DNA of 64,000 nt from Gongronella butleri (GCA_025201375.1 JAIWZP010000028.1:1-64000), one strand, 5' to 3'. Shown: positions 35,149 through 47,987, numbered from the stretch's first letter. A program made the numbers and translations. The notes: generated by a model not told the origin, from the sequence alone.

Positions 35149-36502
35149 AGTGTGTGCATGAGAAGAAGAAGAAAAAAAAGTGGAAAAAAGAGCAAAGCAA
35201 AAAAAAAAAAAAACCACCTGGAGAGCGATGAAAAAAGCGGCCATTCAAAATCGTTGCAAGCCTGTTTTCCTTTTTTTTTTTTTTGTTTTTTTGCCCCGCA
35301 TTCCTGCCGTCTCATTCCCCTCACCCTTGCCCTCGATCCCCCACCTTTTCATTGTCGTCTCCAATGCTTACATCAAAAGAGCGAGTCTTTATTGGATTCA
35401 TGGCTTGAAAACAACGAAAAACGCGTGATTTGCTCCATTGACACCTCATTCCTCGGTCTGCTTGATTAAACGGCCCTCAGTCGCGACCAGAGTGGATCAC
35501 GGATCAATGCTATGATAGCATCGCATGATCCCGTTGCGTCGGCCATGTGCCCATCCTTTTTTACTTTTTTTTCTGAAAAATTCTTTGAAAAGCGCGATTT
35601 GCCAAGTCCAGTCAATGCATTGAGCTGTACAAGCTTGATCAAAAATGCTGAATGAGCATCGCATGATCCCGCGGGTCGCCGGCCATGTGCTCCCCCCCCC
35701 CACTCGCTTTCTTTTTATTTTTTTTTTTGTGTCGCACGCGTGATTTCATTTGTGTGATCGCAACCCGGCGCACCCTGGAGCGGCACCCGAGGCAAAAGGG
35801 TGCTTACTTCTTACAGCGCTGCACGCCCACGGTCGCCGATTGAAATCCAAAGGCACACCAACAACAAAGGTGCCAATTACCCGCAAGCAATGTCAAGGAT
35901 GAGCCACGCGTGTGCCTTTTGGAACTGGCACGCCTGACCTTTTATCATCTGCTCTGCGCCATGAGGCGCCACGCAATGCATGGACACATAAACTCGTCAC
36001 CCAAAAAAAATAAACGTGCACGAGAACAATAAAAAAAAAAAGAAACAAAGAAAAAAAAAAAAAAAGGCCAAAGGCGCGCTTTGGTTTCCCCTGGCGCCTC
36101 GTGCCCCACTTGGGAAGGCGATGCGCGCGCCCCAACTGTCAAGTCTGGGCTTCATGAGGCTACACAAGAAATTTTAGAGCCGAATATTTTTCGTGTGCTG
36201 CTTTGCTCTCCATTTAATTGTCCATTTGTAGGCTAATGTCGTTTTTTCTCGGGAAGCACGGGCGGGCAAACCACCATGACCGATGAGGCTTGTTGTCGTT
36301 TTTCCCTGGTTTCCATCACACAGCCCTTTGGGTACCAGGCGATTTAAACTTTTTTTTTTTGCTTTGTTTGTGCTTTTTTTTATCTTTCTTTTGCTCTTTT
36401 TGCTTGTTCTTCCTGCGTTTCCCTTCCTTCTTCTCTTCCCCCCACGACACCTCCCTATTTTCTTTTTTTTTATTTGCTTCGATAGGAAAAAAACACGCAA
36501 AA
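35149..36502. other. Divergent intergenic region
   Basis: This region has long A and T runs, poly-C at 35693-35701, and a phrase repeated at about 35518-35550 and 35656-35690 (gcatcgcatgatcccg, ggccatgtgc). No gene is supported. Confidence 0.5.
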
Positions 36503-39500
36503 ATGCCTAGCATGAAACGATCGGGTCCGACGATGCGCAATCCGCTGCGGCAGCCGCGCACTACCACTGGCAGGGCAGACGACGCGCAAGAAAGCGATGC
36601 GGCGTCCGTCAATGACAATATGACGTTCCGCCAGCGCGCCGCGGACGACGATGAGGATGGTCTTGTGCTGGACGACGTGCGCGTTCGCCAATCGGCCATC
36701 AGCGGCATCAGCAAAGTGTCGTCGGCGCGCGCACCCTCGTCGCAAGCCGTGCCTGAAAATCTCGCGCCGGCACACGACAAGGAGGGCCGCCCCATGTTCG
36801 CTCATGGCCCGGAAACCTTTGGTGACATCATGATGAACCCCATCCGCCAACTCGAGCTGCATCGTCGCCGTGTCTCCATTTTTGAGCACGAAAAGAGCCA
36901 ATGGGATGAAAAACATCACCAGCAGCCCACCACCCAAGATGGCACACTCGCACCCGTTGGTGCCGACACCGAGGCCGCCATCCCGCCACCCACCGTGTAA
37001 AAAAAAAAAAAAGAAAAGCACGAAAAAATGCTAAAGGAGTAGGGGCAAGGCAAAATGCACGACGATCCTTTCGTTGCTCATGCTCAATTTTTTTGTGTTA
37101 CACCACTCAATTTCGGCTCTTGGCCTTTTTATAGTATCCCCGTCGTCAAGACAGGTAACAAAGAAAGGCCCATTGGTGGGCAAAAGGTGCCAGCATCTGT
37201 GTTAACCCGGGGTTTGATTTAAATAGTCATCCATTTCAAGCATCTGATGGGCGAGCAGGCCATTCGTGTCACCAAGGACATCGTCGATCAGATCCGCCAG
37301 CCTGTAAGTTGAGGCCCCGCATCGCGTTGATAAAAAAAAAAGACCCCTTTCGCCGCGACCATTGACATTCCGACGCCCCCCTTTTTTTTTTTGATTCTCG
37401 ACCCTAGCTCTTGCTCACCGATGATGAGATCCTGCGCCTGTACACCATCAAGGACACGGATGACCTCGTCGAATTTTTCCATCGGTCCAAGCGCGATTAC
37501 GCACTAAAGATCCACAAGACCATGCACATGGGCAATCGACGTGAAGAGTTCAAGGAACGCTTGGAAGACAAGCTCCAAGCCATTGAGGAGAAAATTGGTA
37601 CGAATGATAAAACAAAAAAAAAAATGGAAAAAATGGAAAAAAAAAGATGAATAAAAAAAGGGCGCATCCACTCACCCCATACCATCGCCACTGTTGACCT
37701 GCTTTTATAGACCATCACGAATCCGAGACGAGCTCAAGCTCGCCACGCCCCAGCATTGAAAAAGAGCGCAAGCCGTCCATGGACGAATCTGTGCCAGAAA
37801 ATGCCATTGTCCTAAACAGCAACGTGTACCTCGAGCTGACCACGCCCGAACCTCCCAAGGAACACGAGAAACTCAACGAGCCGCGCCCGATCTTCGCGTA
37901 TAACCCTAACATCCTTTCAATGACGCGCCAAAGGCTCACTTTTTTTTTTTATTTTTTGTGACAACTTAGCCTGCCTGATCCCGACTTGTCGGACGAAATT
38001 GGCCAGGAGACGTCAGCCACGTGGGTCGAGCTCTTCAGCGACGTGTTTTACGTCGGCTGGCTGAGGTAAGCGCGCCCAATGGACGTGTCGTGCCTTTTTT
38101 TAACGCGAATTCTTTGTTTTTTAGCTCGTTCACCCACACCCATCATATGGTCAGCTCGTCCGATCTGGCCGAATATGCAGGCTGGTTCGTCATCATGTGG
38201 TGGACATGGTGCTCCAGTGCATTGTAAGCTTGCATCTTGCTCAATTCATCGTTGAAGTGTCAGTGGGCAACCTTTCGGAACCTGCTGACCCTTCTGACAC
38301 TGCTGACACTCATCACAATGTATTTTTTTATTCACTTATCTAGGTATTCGGCTCGTTACGACAATAGCGGTAAGATCAGAAAGCGATTTCGCGCATGCAA
38401 TGACTCAATCAAGACTAAATTCTTCGTTCCCCCCCTTAAAAAGATGTCATGCATCATATTTACAAGATTGTGGATCTGTGTGGCCTTGTGGGCATGGCCG
38501 GCGCGTCCGGCGAGTCTGGAAATTTCTTGCAATCCAAAGGTTTCATCATCGGTTACATGGGTAAGCTATTGAAACACGTCTTTGGTTTTAAAAGCGTTAT
38601 CTTGCTGACGCGAGTCTGTCTTTTTTTCAATGTAGTCATGAAGGCTGTCTTGCTTGTGCAATACAGCGTGGTGTTGTGGGCGGCGGTGCTTTCAGGCTCG
38701 TTTGCCAAAAAGCCTCTGTCGCTGTATGTGGCCGTCAATGCGCTGGCAATCATCTTGTGGGGCGTGTCGCTGCTCTTTGATGCCCCGGACCAGGTCGTCC
38801 AGCGCCAAGTTCTCTGGTACGTCAGCATTGGTATCGAAGTGCTCACCAACATGGGCCTGCAGCGCTTCAAACAGGTGTCCCTCGCTGCCAGCCACTTGGC
38901 CGAGCGCTTTGGCCTCTTTACCATCATCATTCTCGGTAAAAAAAAAACGACGCGGGCGGCGTTTGAATTGGACCGCGTCGCTAACTGCGCCATTTTTTCG
39001 TTTTCTTTGCATTTTTTGACACAGGTGAGAATTGCATTGGCTTCATTCGCATGGTGACCGAGTCTGGCCCCAATATTCTGGTCATGTAAGTGTTTAGAAC
39101 AATCATGGTGAAGTTTGACGCGGTCATTGACGCAATTTTTTTTTTTTGCTTTCAAAGTGTTGCCAACATGTTTGGTGTGATCATCATCTTTTCATACTTT
39201 TTCATGTACTTTGACGACTTTTGCAAGGAGGTAAAAATAGTGGTGTTCATCAGCAAAAAGGAAAAGAATGAGCCATTGACCCTTTTTTTTATTGCAGATT
39301 CTTAGCGAGGTGCACATCAGCCAGGTTTGGATGTATTTGCACTTTCCTCTGCATTTGTGTCAGGTGGCGTTTGGCATTGCGCTGACGGACGTGATCACGG
39401 CGTACCGTCTCGAGTGGGATTCGCACGGCAGCGAGAGCAGCTTGCTTGCATTTGAAGTGTGCGAGTCGCTCGAGCATTTGGCTGCGGGTGGTGGTAGTGC

Positions 39501-39976
39501 CAATGGCACGTTGCCGGCCACGGAACCCACCACGCATGCTGCATTGACCATTGCGCAGTCGCTGATGAAGGCGGTGACCGAGGCTGCTACCTTGTCGAAC
39601 GAGGACAAGAGCAAGCTCGAGATATGTGAGGAGATCATCAAGAAGGACTCGAATAGTCTCAACTACGCGTTCCGCGCGTTCTGGGTGTGTGGTGGCCTCA
39701 TCTTGTGCATCAATGCCCTCATCAAGCTCGTCAACACGCCCGTCAAGGCTCGATGGTCCCGCCTCATCTGCGCCTCGCGCTTCCTCAACGCCATCGTCTT
39801 TTTCTGTCTCGCAGGCACCACATTTATCGAGAATGGCGTAGAACTCACAGGCATCAAAATGCTCGCCATCATGATGTGCTGCTTGTTGCTCCAATGTAAG
39901 CAATTTTGCCGAGAAATTCCCCTGGACTCACTTTTGTTCTATTTTTTTTATAGCTTGCGTGGATTTGCTCGATTAA
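36503..39976 (+). CDS. LtrA-type multi-pass membrane protein (low-temperature-requirement A family)
   Basis: Firm exons are 37227-37303, 37408-37597, 37711-37897, 37970-38065, 38125-38223, 38344-38369 (26 nt), 38444-38560, 38636-38935, 39025-39085, 39158-39230, 39298-39895 and 39954-39976, joined upstream to 37055-37154. The LtrA core starts at TWVELFSDVFYVGWL and contains HLAERFGLFTIIILGE, a family signature, with many membrane helices; a large loop before the last helices holds an NGT sequon. The start is uncertain. Either the gene begins at 37055 (648 residues), or a 164-codon hydrophilic exon 36503-36994 joins to 37043 over a 48-nt intron (816 residues). Otherwise 36503-37000 is a separate small gene. 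Bacterial LtrA has no settled function; a transport or sensing role is unproven. Confidence 0.75.
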
Positions 39977-41531
39977 TTGTTCCATTCAACGTGGGCTTTT
40001 GCCACTTTTTTTTTACATCTTCCATACCTATTGTGATTTTTTTTTTCATACCTTGTTCTTTTATTTCGCCCATCCATGGCTCCATCGCCTAAAAATAAAC
40101 CTGAAATCTCATTGTTCTTTTCTTCCTTACTCTCCCCTCCAGGCGTCTCCCTTGTTTTTCGTCGAAAAGCAACGTTCTAGGCCATGGCAACCCAGCGGGC
40201 TCTTGGCAGAACCAAAATAAGAAACAAGGTTGACATGGCCTCCTTTTTTTTTCCTTTGTTACGCGCGTGCTGATCCGTGCCGTGGACCTTTTTTTTTTTT
40301 TGCTCCCGGTGGTGGGGTCGGCACACGTTTTAGATGAAATTGCGATGGAATTAGCCTTCCGTGGAGCGACGGCGGCGGCCGGGAAACGCGGAAAAAAAAA
40401 AGATGCACCTTGCATGGCAATTGGCATCTTCTCATAGCCACATCTTTCATCATAAAAGAAAAAAAAAAAGCCCGTGCATAAAATGGGCCCATGGTCGGCA
40501 TAAGGAGCGCGCGCAGGTGACACCAATGAGCAAAAAGGCTCACAACATCCTCCAATTTGGCAAAAAGCGAGTAAAAAATAGGATCATCCGGCCACGGCGA
40601 CCCATGCTCTCATTTCCCCTTCCTTGTTGCCTTGTCCATTGGAAATGGAACGCGACCGAGTTGCATCTGGGTCCGCTGTCTCTCCCTAGGGCAGCACCGC
40701 ATCATGCACGGCCCCTCCTTCCCTGCAAGCCGCGGAAATGTAGACCAGAAGGCAAATGGTGCGCGGTCCATTTGCCCATTGCATCATTCAGGGCCACGCT
40801 AAGGGAAGAAAAACAAAAAGATGGCATGATACAACAGCACGCGCTCGCGAAAATAGAAAACCACTCTCCCTCGCGCACTCTTTGAAAAAATGACGCGCGG
40901 CTGCCCCCCCCCCACTCGGCAAAACATGGCGCAAAAAGTGCCAAGCGCATGACAAAATGAACAAAAGGGCATGAACAATTGCCCTTTTTGCTTCATCATT
41001 CTCTTTGTTTCGCCGGCGGTCTAGACGAAAAGGAACAAAGGGCGTATAAAAAAAAAAAGGCAAAAAGGCAGAAATCACTTGATCATTTGCCTTTTCCGCA
41101 AATCAATGATGCAGTCGGGTTTGTGTCTGGGCCCAACTTGGCAAAGATACGGTGCCGTGCTCTCTCTTTCACACCCTCGCTCTCCCTAATGGCCGTCCCT
41201 CTCTCCCCCCTTCTTTGTTTCGCCCCTCATTTTTGTGCTCTTTCTTGCCGCAAATAATAGAGATCCCATGCATCGATAAAGGGTTGTCTCCTTAATTCGT
41301 CCCAATGGTAATTAAAAGGAGTCGCCTTTTCCCTTTTTTGACGGGCATCCTTGGGAAAAAATAAATAGACCAGCCATGGACGCTCGCTTTGTCATGTTTT
41401 CATCCCACTCTCTTTTTCTTTTTCCTTTCCATCCGAGGTCTCTCACGATTCTGACTCGAACGCGAACCTAATCGCCCCCTCCGTTACGCAAAAACGACGA
41501 CCCCATTGACTACTAAAATCGAATTTCCAGC
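39977..41531. other. Intergenic region
   Basis: Short A/T-homopolymer-interrupted frames only. A TATA-like ATAAATAG occurs at about 41361, and a pyrimidine-rich leader occupies 41400-41450, upstream of the small peptide gene. Confidence 0.45.
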
Positions 41532-41678
41532 ATGAAAGCCACCTTGTTGTTTGTAATGCTTGCTGCCGTCGCCGGCATCTACGCGGCGCCCGTCGCCCTG
41601 GAGAAGCGCATCGGCTGCATCGTCGCCGATTCCAGTCGCAATCCCCTGTGCGAGCACCCCGCAGGCACCGCACCATGA
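41532..41678 (+). CDS. Small secreted peptide precursor with Kex2 site
   Basis: A 48-residue frame with no intron. Residues 1-18 form a clean signal peptide (MKATLLFVMLAAVAGIYA). A short pro-segment APVALEKR follows, ending in Lys-Arg at 25-26, the standard Kex2 site of fungal precursors. The remaining 22 residues begin IGC and carry two cysteines, C29 and C40, ten residues apart, which could form one disulfide, and the peptide ends GTAP. It has its own leader with a pyrimidine tract and TATA-like element. The order signal, pro-segment, KR and Cys peptide resembles pheromone, secreted effector or Kex2-processed peptide precursors; no family was recognised. It was too short for routine gene finding. 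Confidence 0.6.
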   Translation: MKATLLFVMLAAVAGIYAAPVALEKRIGCIVADSSRNPLCEHPAGTAP

Positions 41679-43140
41679 AAAAGTGAACAGGCAAGCATCC
41701 ACTGATGCGCTCTTTTTTTTTTCTCCATCTCCATCCTCTTTTTTCATCCTCGTACGATACACGCACACAAATATATACTCCATCTCGTGCTCGACACACA
41801 AATCAACGCGTGTGCAAGCCCATCATTACACGCGCGTTCTTCCTTGCCGCCGTCTCTTCTTCCCTTTTTTTTTTTCTGTAACAGTCTTTTTGTAATAATA
41901 TGATAGTCGCGCGGTCCTTGACAAAATAAAACACCAGCCCCATTATTTGTCCATGGAAAATCTTTGTCGAGTGTATGTGAGAGAATCGAGCGAGCGTGTC
42001 CAACCTCCCCCTTTTTTTTTTCTTTCTTTTGCATTTTAATGCCGATCAAATGTCCCTGAATGCCCGCCACGGGCGCGAAACTCCGGCTGAGTTGCAAAAG
42101 TGCGCTTCAAACAAGAGTAAAATCGTGATAAAATGCAAAAAAGCGTCCAATTCGAGATATCTGGCGTTCTGGCGTTTCAATCTCTGTTAAATTGGGCTCA
42201 TACCGTAGGTATATTTTTGCAAGCCTGCGAACTAGAACAATCGAGGAGGACGCAAATTAGCAGCCTAGCATGGTCACGCGCACGGCACAGCTCAAAAAAA
42301 AAAAAAAAAAGTAGTGGCAAGCATCCATTCCAAAAATTAGAAAACTGGGTCATTAGAATTCTTCCAAACTCGCCCACAAGAAGACGCGCATGATAAAACC
42401 GTGAAAATGACAAAAAAGAGTGAGATTGATCTGCTGGTTGGCTTGCAATTCGTGATTTCAGAATAATCTTTGCCGTCGAATGGCACGAAGGAGCGCGTCC
42501 TAGGAATCTCGCCAAAGCGTCCACTAGCAAAAGAGGCTCCAGCTGCATGGATTTGACTTAAACGGGCGCGCTTAAATCAAAATCTGACGCGCTTTTTCAT
42601 GCGCCCACGTTGCCCCGCAAACGGGTTGGTCGCATCGAATCTGCCTGGAACTCGTTTTTTTGAAGTGATCATCGATGGTCAATAGATCGCATTCTTTCTT
42701 ATGAGCCCCATTTTGATGATCTGCACCAGTATTCGTCGCGATACTGTAGCCTTGTGGCGAAAATACAAAGCAAATTGCACTTTATGCAAGAACCAGACAG
42801 TGAAGCCCAGAGTTTTATGGCATTTTCATTGGTAAATGGATGCATACTACCATAGGGTTGAATGGCGTGGCGATCCGCGAACCGAATTTTTACCCTTTTA
42901 AAATCCATGACTGTAACCTTGGAAAATTGGTGAAAAATCGTACTTTTGCAATTCGACATGGAGCGCCGCCATCGAGTGCTCTCAGCTGCACGAAACTTTG
43001 ACATGTCGGCATTTTGCCCATTCTCTTTTCAGAACAAAAGTAAAAACCGGGGGTTGATCTGGCCGTTGACGAGAAAATCGACATTTCCCTATAAATTCAC
43101 CATTTTGTCTCTAACGCGTCGTGTTGCTATTTGACAATAA
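41679..43140. other. Intergenic, partly repeated
   Basis: No gene is supported. The phrase at 43035-43100 (ccgggggttgatctgg...cgaaaatcgacattt) resembles 375-432 in the first dispersed-repeat copy. Confidence 0.4.
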
Positions 43141-44741
43141 TGTTAAAAACTTACAAGTGGCAAGAGACGCGCAAGGGTGTCATTTCGTCCCTGCACGACA
43201 ACGCCGATGCGCAATATTTGTACACTTGGTACGCCCAAAACCTTAAACAAACTTTTCAGCTTCATTTTTCTCGGCAATGAACAAGACAAAGAACGGCGTG
43301 CTGCTGCTGTGACCAAAGACGCAGTATTTGATTATTCTCTGTTGGATGAACCCAGTTTCACCAGCGTACGACCAAAACTGATTCAGAAAGTATTTTTTGT
43401 ATGAATGATTAGTTTTATTGGACTTCAACTAGTTATTTTTGGTATTGATCGCAGTGGGGGGCGGTCGAGGAATTTTTTTTGTATGAAATAATAGATCAAG
43501 ATTATAAAAAACATACTACAAGAGGAGGCACGAGAGCAAAACAGATCAAGAAGAAGAGAACAAGAGAGAGTACGAGACAAAGAACGAGTATCATACAGAG
43601 AGCGAGACGAGAACGACGAAAACAAACGAGAAAAAAGCAAGAAACGAAAATCAGCCTTTGGGCACGGCCATCTCAGAATCCTGAGAGGCCTTTCGTAGGC
43701 GCGGGGGGCGGGCGGGGACGCGACGCGACATGTATCGGCTTCTGCTTGTTGTGTCATCAGCCAACCTTGCGAGACGACGAACGAGCGTGCCAGCGGGCCG
43801 ACGTGGCGGGCGCGCGCATGCGTGGGTCAAAGTGCGGCGGAGGAGGCACTTGCGGAAGATTTCCTTGCTTGGCATGGGACACCTGTTCCTCATGTCTCAG
43901 AGCCGTTCGGGCAGGGTCCGCCAGGAATCTGTGCGTTTCTTGATCAGATTGATGAAATCAACATCCAATTCATCCAAATGGAATTTTTGAAATCCGGTTT
44001 GAACGAGATTTCGGTATTATGATACAGTATTATACAGTAATATCATAATAATGATGTCCGCGGCGCTTGCTGATGACGGGGTTCACGGCCCGACGGACAT
44101 GCATGTTGTTGTTCTTGAAAGGATACAAAGGGCCGATTGACAAATGATCATCATGTTGTGTCCATTTGATCGTTTTCCGTGAGCTGCGTGTATTCTTGGT
44201 CCATGGCAACAAAGTCTGCGAAAACACGCGCTTGTGGTCCTTGTTGCCGCAATTTTGATGGTGAATTCTTGACTGAAAATATACAGTATACCATTGTTCT
44301 TCCTTATTGTTCCAAAAAATGTTTACGTTGCATGTCAAGGGCCAACACATACACGAGGTGTGTCAAGAAAGCAAGATGCATCTCGTACAGTACTCTTGCT
44401 TGTTCAGCGACCTGTTTACGCCGACATTGACACGCGATGTATCATAAGCTTGTCTGAGACGACATGGGTTGGTGGTTGTCGATTTTTAACAACTCTTATC
44501 CTTTTTTAGTTTACCAACTACTGTAGGTATTGCAAAAAAAGCTTTGCGCCGTAAAAGTCGCGTCCAGCCACTGTCGTAGCCTTTTTTCGTCGTCCTTCTT
44601 GTCCTGCAGTGACTTGAACACTTGACCAAAGATTTTTTGGATGTCCATGACGACCGGCACGCTCTTGCCATTGTAAAATATCGAGAAGCCGTCGCTTGTC
44701 GCCGTGAAGTTGATCATAGTCATTTCAGGGTCGTGAAGAAA
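43141..44741. pseudogene. Coding debris of unknown origin
   Basis: Several short pieces look protein-like but do not join into a gene. On plus: 43141-43278 (MLKTYKWQETRKG...), then another frame to 43404 with DYSLLDEPSFTSVRPKL, and 43822-44022 with LAWHGTPVPHVSEPF. On minus: 44511-44741, preceded by an acceptor, with FSIFYNGKSVPVVMDIQK, and a possible last exon near 44170-44290 after TTTTCAG, with ARVFADFVAMDQEY. No domain was recognised. The area is flanked by the TACTGTA-rich repeats, which suggests decayed genes or an old mobile element. Confidence 0.3.
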
Positions 44742-44839
44742 CTATGATACAAAAAAATCAAAACAGATGAAAGACCGCCGCGTCGTCACGTCGCGTCTTC
44801 TTGTTGCTCGTTTTTTTTCGACCTTGCTTTTTTGCCCTC

Positions 44840-46990
44840 TCCCCTTACTGTAGGTACAGTAGTACTAAACTGTATTACGGTATTTCGCCACCACACCTTG
44901 TTCAATGATAAGGTTTTGATTGAAACCCGGCGGCCCGGAGGTTGTTGACTCTTGACTGGATCGTTGTACTGTACAGTAGTATGTAAAGATGATGAATTCG
45001 CAATCTCGACATTTTCACAAAAAATCCAGAACAACGACGGGTTCTCGAATTATTTTATTGTGGAGGAACAACACCGCCGGGAATAATACAGTACCATAGT
45101 GCTGTATGATACATAAGTATGGCATCTTCGATCGAAAGAGACGCACTCGCGTGTCATTTTCTGATTGTTTGCGGCGCGCCCGATGGAGGACGAGCAGCGA
45201 GCGAGCGAGGAGCGAACTTTGCACGCACGTCCCGCCCTTGCAAAAGTCGATGATCAAACATTGGGTCAATTTTCAAGCTCATTTTTTTTGACAACTGGAA
45301 AAACAACCAATGGTGCTTTTGACGTGTCAAATGCATCTTTTGAATCTCTATCGAATGAGACCAGTTTCATCATTGGATGGCTAAAACTCGCAGAGAAAAT
45401 TCACTTTTTCTTCAAAATCTTTGATCACGCTTTGCTCGACAACGGTCTAATAAATCTGTGGTTTTTATTCCAGTTTTAATAACAAACAGGAGAGCAAAAC
45501 ACCTAGTGGGGCGACTTGCAGCTCGCTAGTTTGGGTTCTAACTTTTTGCATCGGTCATTTCTTCTTCACCAGGCTGCAGCCCACCACCACCACTCAGCGT
45601 ACTGTAGGTGCTGTAGGTGCTGTACAAGCACAAGGCACAAAATACAAAAAAAATAAAAAAAAATAAAAATTCCATGCAATTCACTTATTTGATTTGGAAG
45701 TGTCAAACCTTAATTTTTGCAAAAAAAATCTTGCCCAATTAAGTAGGCACTTTTCTCAAGCGATCGCCGTTCATGCGTCACTCTTTGCGGTTTCTTCTTA
45801 CGTTGGAGCGGCCTGCCATTTTTTGTGCCAATAGCAAATTGTCGCAGTTGCTTGCTTGGGATGCATTGATCACTCGGAGTTCGAAATTCCCCAAATTTGG
45901 CATTTTCTGAGATTGAAATGTGTGACCCCTGAGTGGCCCCTGAATTTTTCAAAAGTGGTCGTAGCGCTTTGGGGTTTTAAGCTTTTTTGTTGCAAATTTT
46001 GCGCTAAATTGGATGCAGCCATTTTTGAGCGGGGTCGACCAAGCAGATGGAAAGATGAATGCAAAATAGGGCAAATGGAAGGTTTTTGGGATTTGAAGAC
46101 TCAAAAAAAAATCGGGCGGACCCCCCGTCGCGCGCACTGGGCTGTAGTTCGCGCCGTGACGCGACTTTCGTCAGCAGGCAACTACCGTATCAATAAGCTG
46201 TAAAAAAATTTCTGGAGGCGCAATACGTATACTGTAAACAAGCTGGCAAAGTTTGAAATACTGTACAACATACTGTACACGCCTTTTAATCATTTTCCAT
46301 TGTTGGCAAATCCGCAAATAATGCGTGGCTTTTTGTTCAGCGTACAGTATCATATCAATACTTGTACTGTACGCTTGCATCATCATCATGAAATTACCAT
46401 CATGCTGCTGCGTGATAATGGTGGTGCATTGCTGCTGCTGCTATCATACTGTACAACAGTACGTACAGTAATACAGTAATGTACAGTAATAATAGGGTTG
46501 GGTCTTCTTGGCTGTCGCCGGTGAGTAGTGAAAGATTCCCGGGCCAGACTACTGTATCTCTGTATGTACCATCATATTATACTGTACAATCTACAAACAG
46601 TATGATGATGAATTGATGATACAGTAAATACAGTAAGCTACTACTACAGACTTACAATAATTTCGAAATCAATTGCGCGAGCGAGATCTCCTCCTCCTCG
46701 ATTGTCTCGATATTTTTTTACAGTACGTAGACAGATACAGTACGTAGACTACTGTATCATATTTCAATATTTACGTACAGTAGAAGAGCAAGATGCAAAT
46801 TGATGTCAATCGAGACTACAGTATGATATCGAGGTTGCAGGCTTTTCAATTGAATCAAAAAGACAATACGGTATCATATAACGTTTCGAGACAATTATTG
46901 AGATTTCGACCGAGACACTCGATAATATGATATGATATCATATAATAGACATCCCTATCTTGTCTTGTACTGTATAAATCATCAAAGAAC
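44840..46990. repeat. TACTGTA/TACAGTA motif-rich DNA
   Basis: Dozens of TACAGTA, TACTGTA and ATACAGTA motifs, often overlapping, run through 44840-44990, 45090-45110, 46220-46900. Pure or near-pure trinucleotide tracts (CATCAT, GCTGCTGCT) are mixed in near 46380-46445. A 37-codon frame on the minus strand at 46982-47095 (MASRNLKNNPRKQRN...) stands out as less AT-rich but is unassigned. Confidence 0.55.
44985..46230 (+). repeat. Dispersed repeat, copy 2 (non-coding)
   Basis: Collinear with 590-1690, with substitutions and indels. Shared stretches include acgacgggttctc, ttgatcactcggagttc, gtggtcgtagcgc and ttaagcttttttgttgcaaatt. It carries extra TACTGTA-type insertions near 45600. No conserved ORF links the copies. 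Confidence 0.6.
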
Positions 46991-47380
46991 GTAGCGCTCC
47001 TGCAGGTCTTCACGGGACGACGAGGGGCGACGCATCGGGTTGCTGCAAATATTGCGCTGCTTGCGGGGATTGTTTTTCAAATTTCTTGAGGCCATGTTTT
47101 TTTTAAAAAAAAAAGCAAAGCAACGCTGTTTAAATACACAAAGTGTATGATAGAAGCTCAATCCGCATGCATTCTTGGATTCTATGATATTTTTTTCTGA
47201 AATGCAGAAGCAATTGTATGTCAATCTGTAGACTGTCGTCGTTCTGTCATTCTTGGCGCGTGCCGCCAACATTCCTTGCGTTGTCGCTCATTTTTATGAT
47301 ATATCTACGCTAGATATATCATACATTAGTTTATTTCTTCATTCCCATCCTCTTTTTTTTTTTTTTTGTCACAATCAAAA

Positions 47381-47987
47381 ATGCCAAAGAGCAACACTAG
47401 CACTAAACGTCTTTGTGGCTGCGCAGAAGTTTGGTATGGCCAAAAGAAAATGCTCACACCGGACGTGTATCGCCGACACCAACGAGAAGCCATCGACAAG
47501 AGGACGCGCGACATCATCTTGGGTCGAGTGCCACCGCCTTCAGATTCGCAAAAGGCTAAACCCGGCACACGCTCTTTCAGCCACAAGGCCTCCTGCTAAA
47601 CTTTTGGATGGCGACAACGCCCCTGGCGGCCTGCACATTGGTGAGTTTGATGGCTACAATGACGGTGTATTTCCTGCATTGCAATGTGCAATGCACTGCA
47701 AGATTATTCAAAAAATATGCTGATGGCTTTTCTTTTTAGATATAAAAGCAATGCGTGAGGAGATCTTGGCTTTCACGACACTTTCGAGGAAAAAGCATCG
47801 CTTGACAAAGCAAAATGAACAGGATATGCTGGAATTCTGCAATCATTTCTTCAACAAACACGGTAAAATTGATTTAAAACTGCCCAAGTCGCCGGACACG
47901 CGCTGCCCACGTCCAAATCAAATCCAGCGAGCTGAAAGCTCTCAGCAAGGACCCATTGAAGAAGAATTGAAATTGTCAGATAAATAA
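47381..47987 (+). CDS. Small protein with transposase-like Cys-rich N-terminus
   Basis: A phase-consistent model is 47381-47522, 47581-47640 and 47740-47987, 149 residues. The first intron has a weak donor (GTCGAG) but a good branch-like CTAAAC and CTTTCAG acceptor; without it the frame stops at 47599. The N-terminus has CGCAEVWYGQKKML followed by HQREAIDKRTR, resembling the Cys motif at the start of Tnp2-like transposon proteins. The middle contains EEILAFTTLSRKKHRLT and a helical segment, and the C-terminus is polar. No catalytic domain follows, so it may be a domesticated fragment or a truncated transposon gene. It borders the repeat-rich region. Confidence 0.45.
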
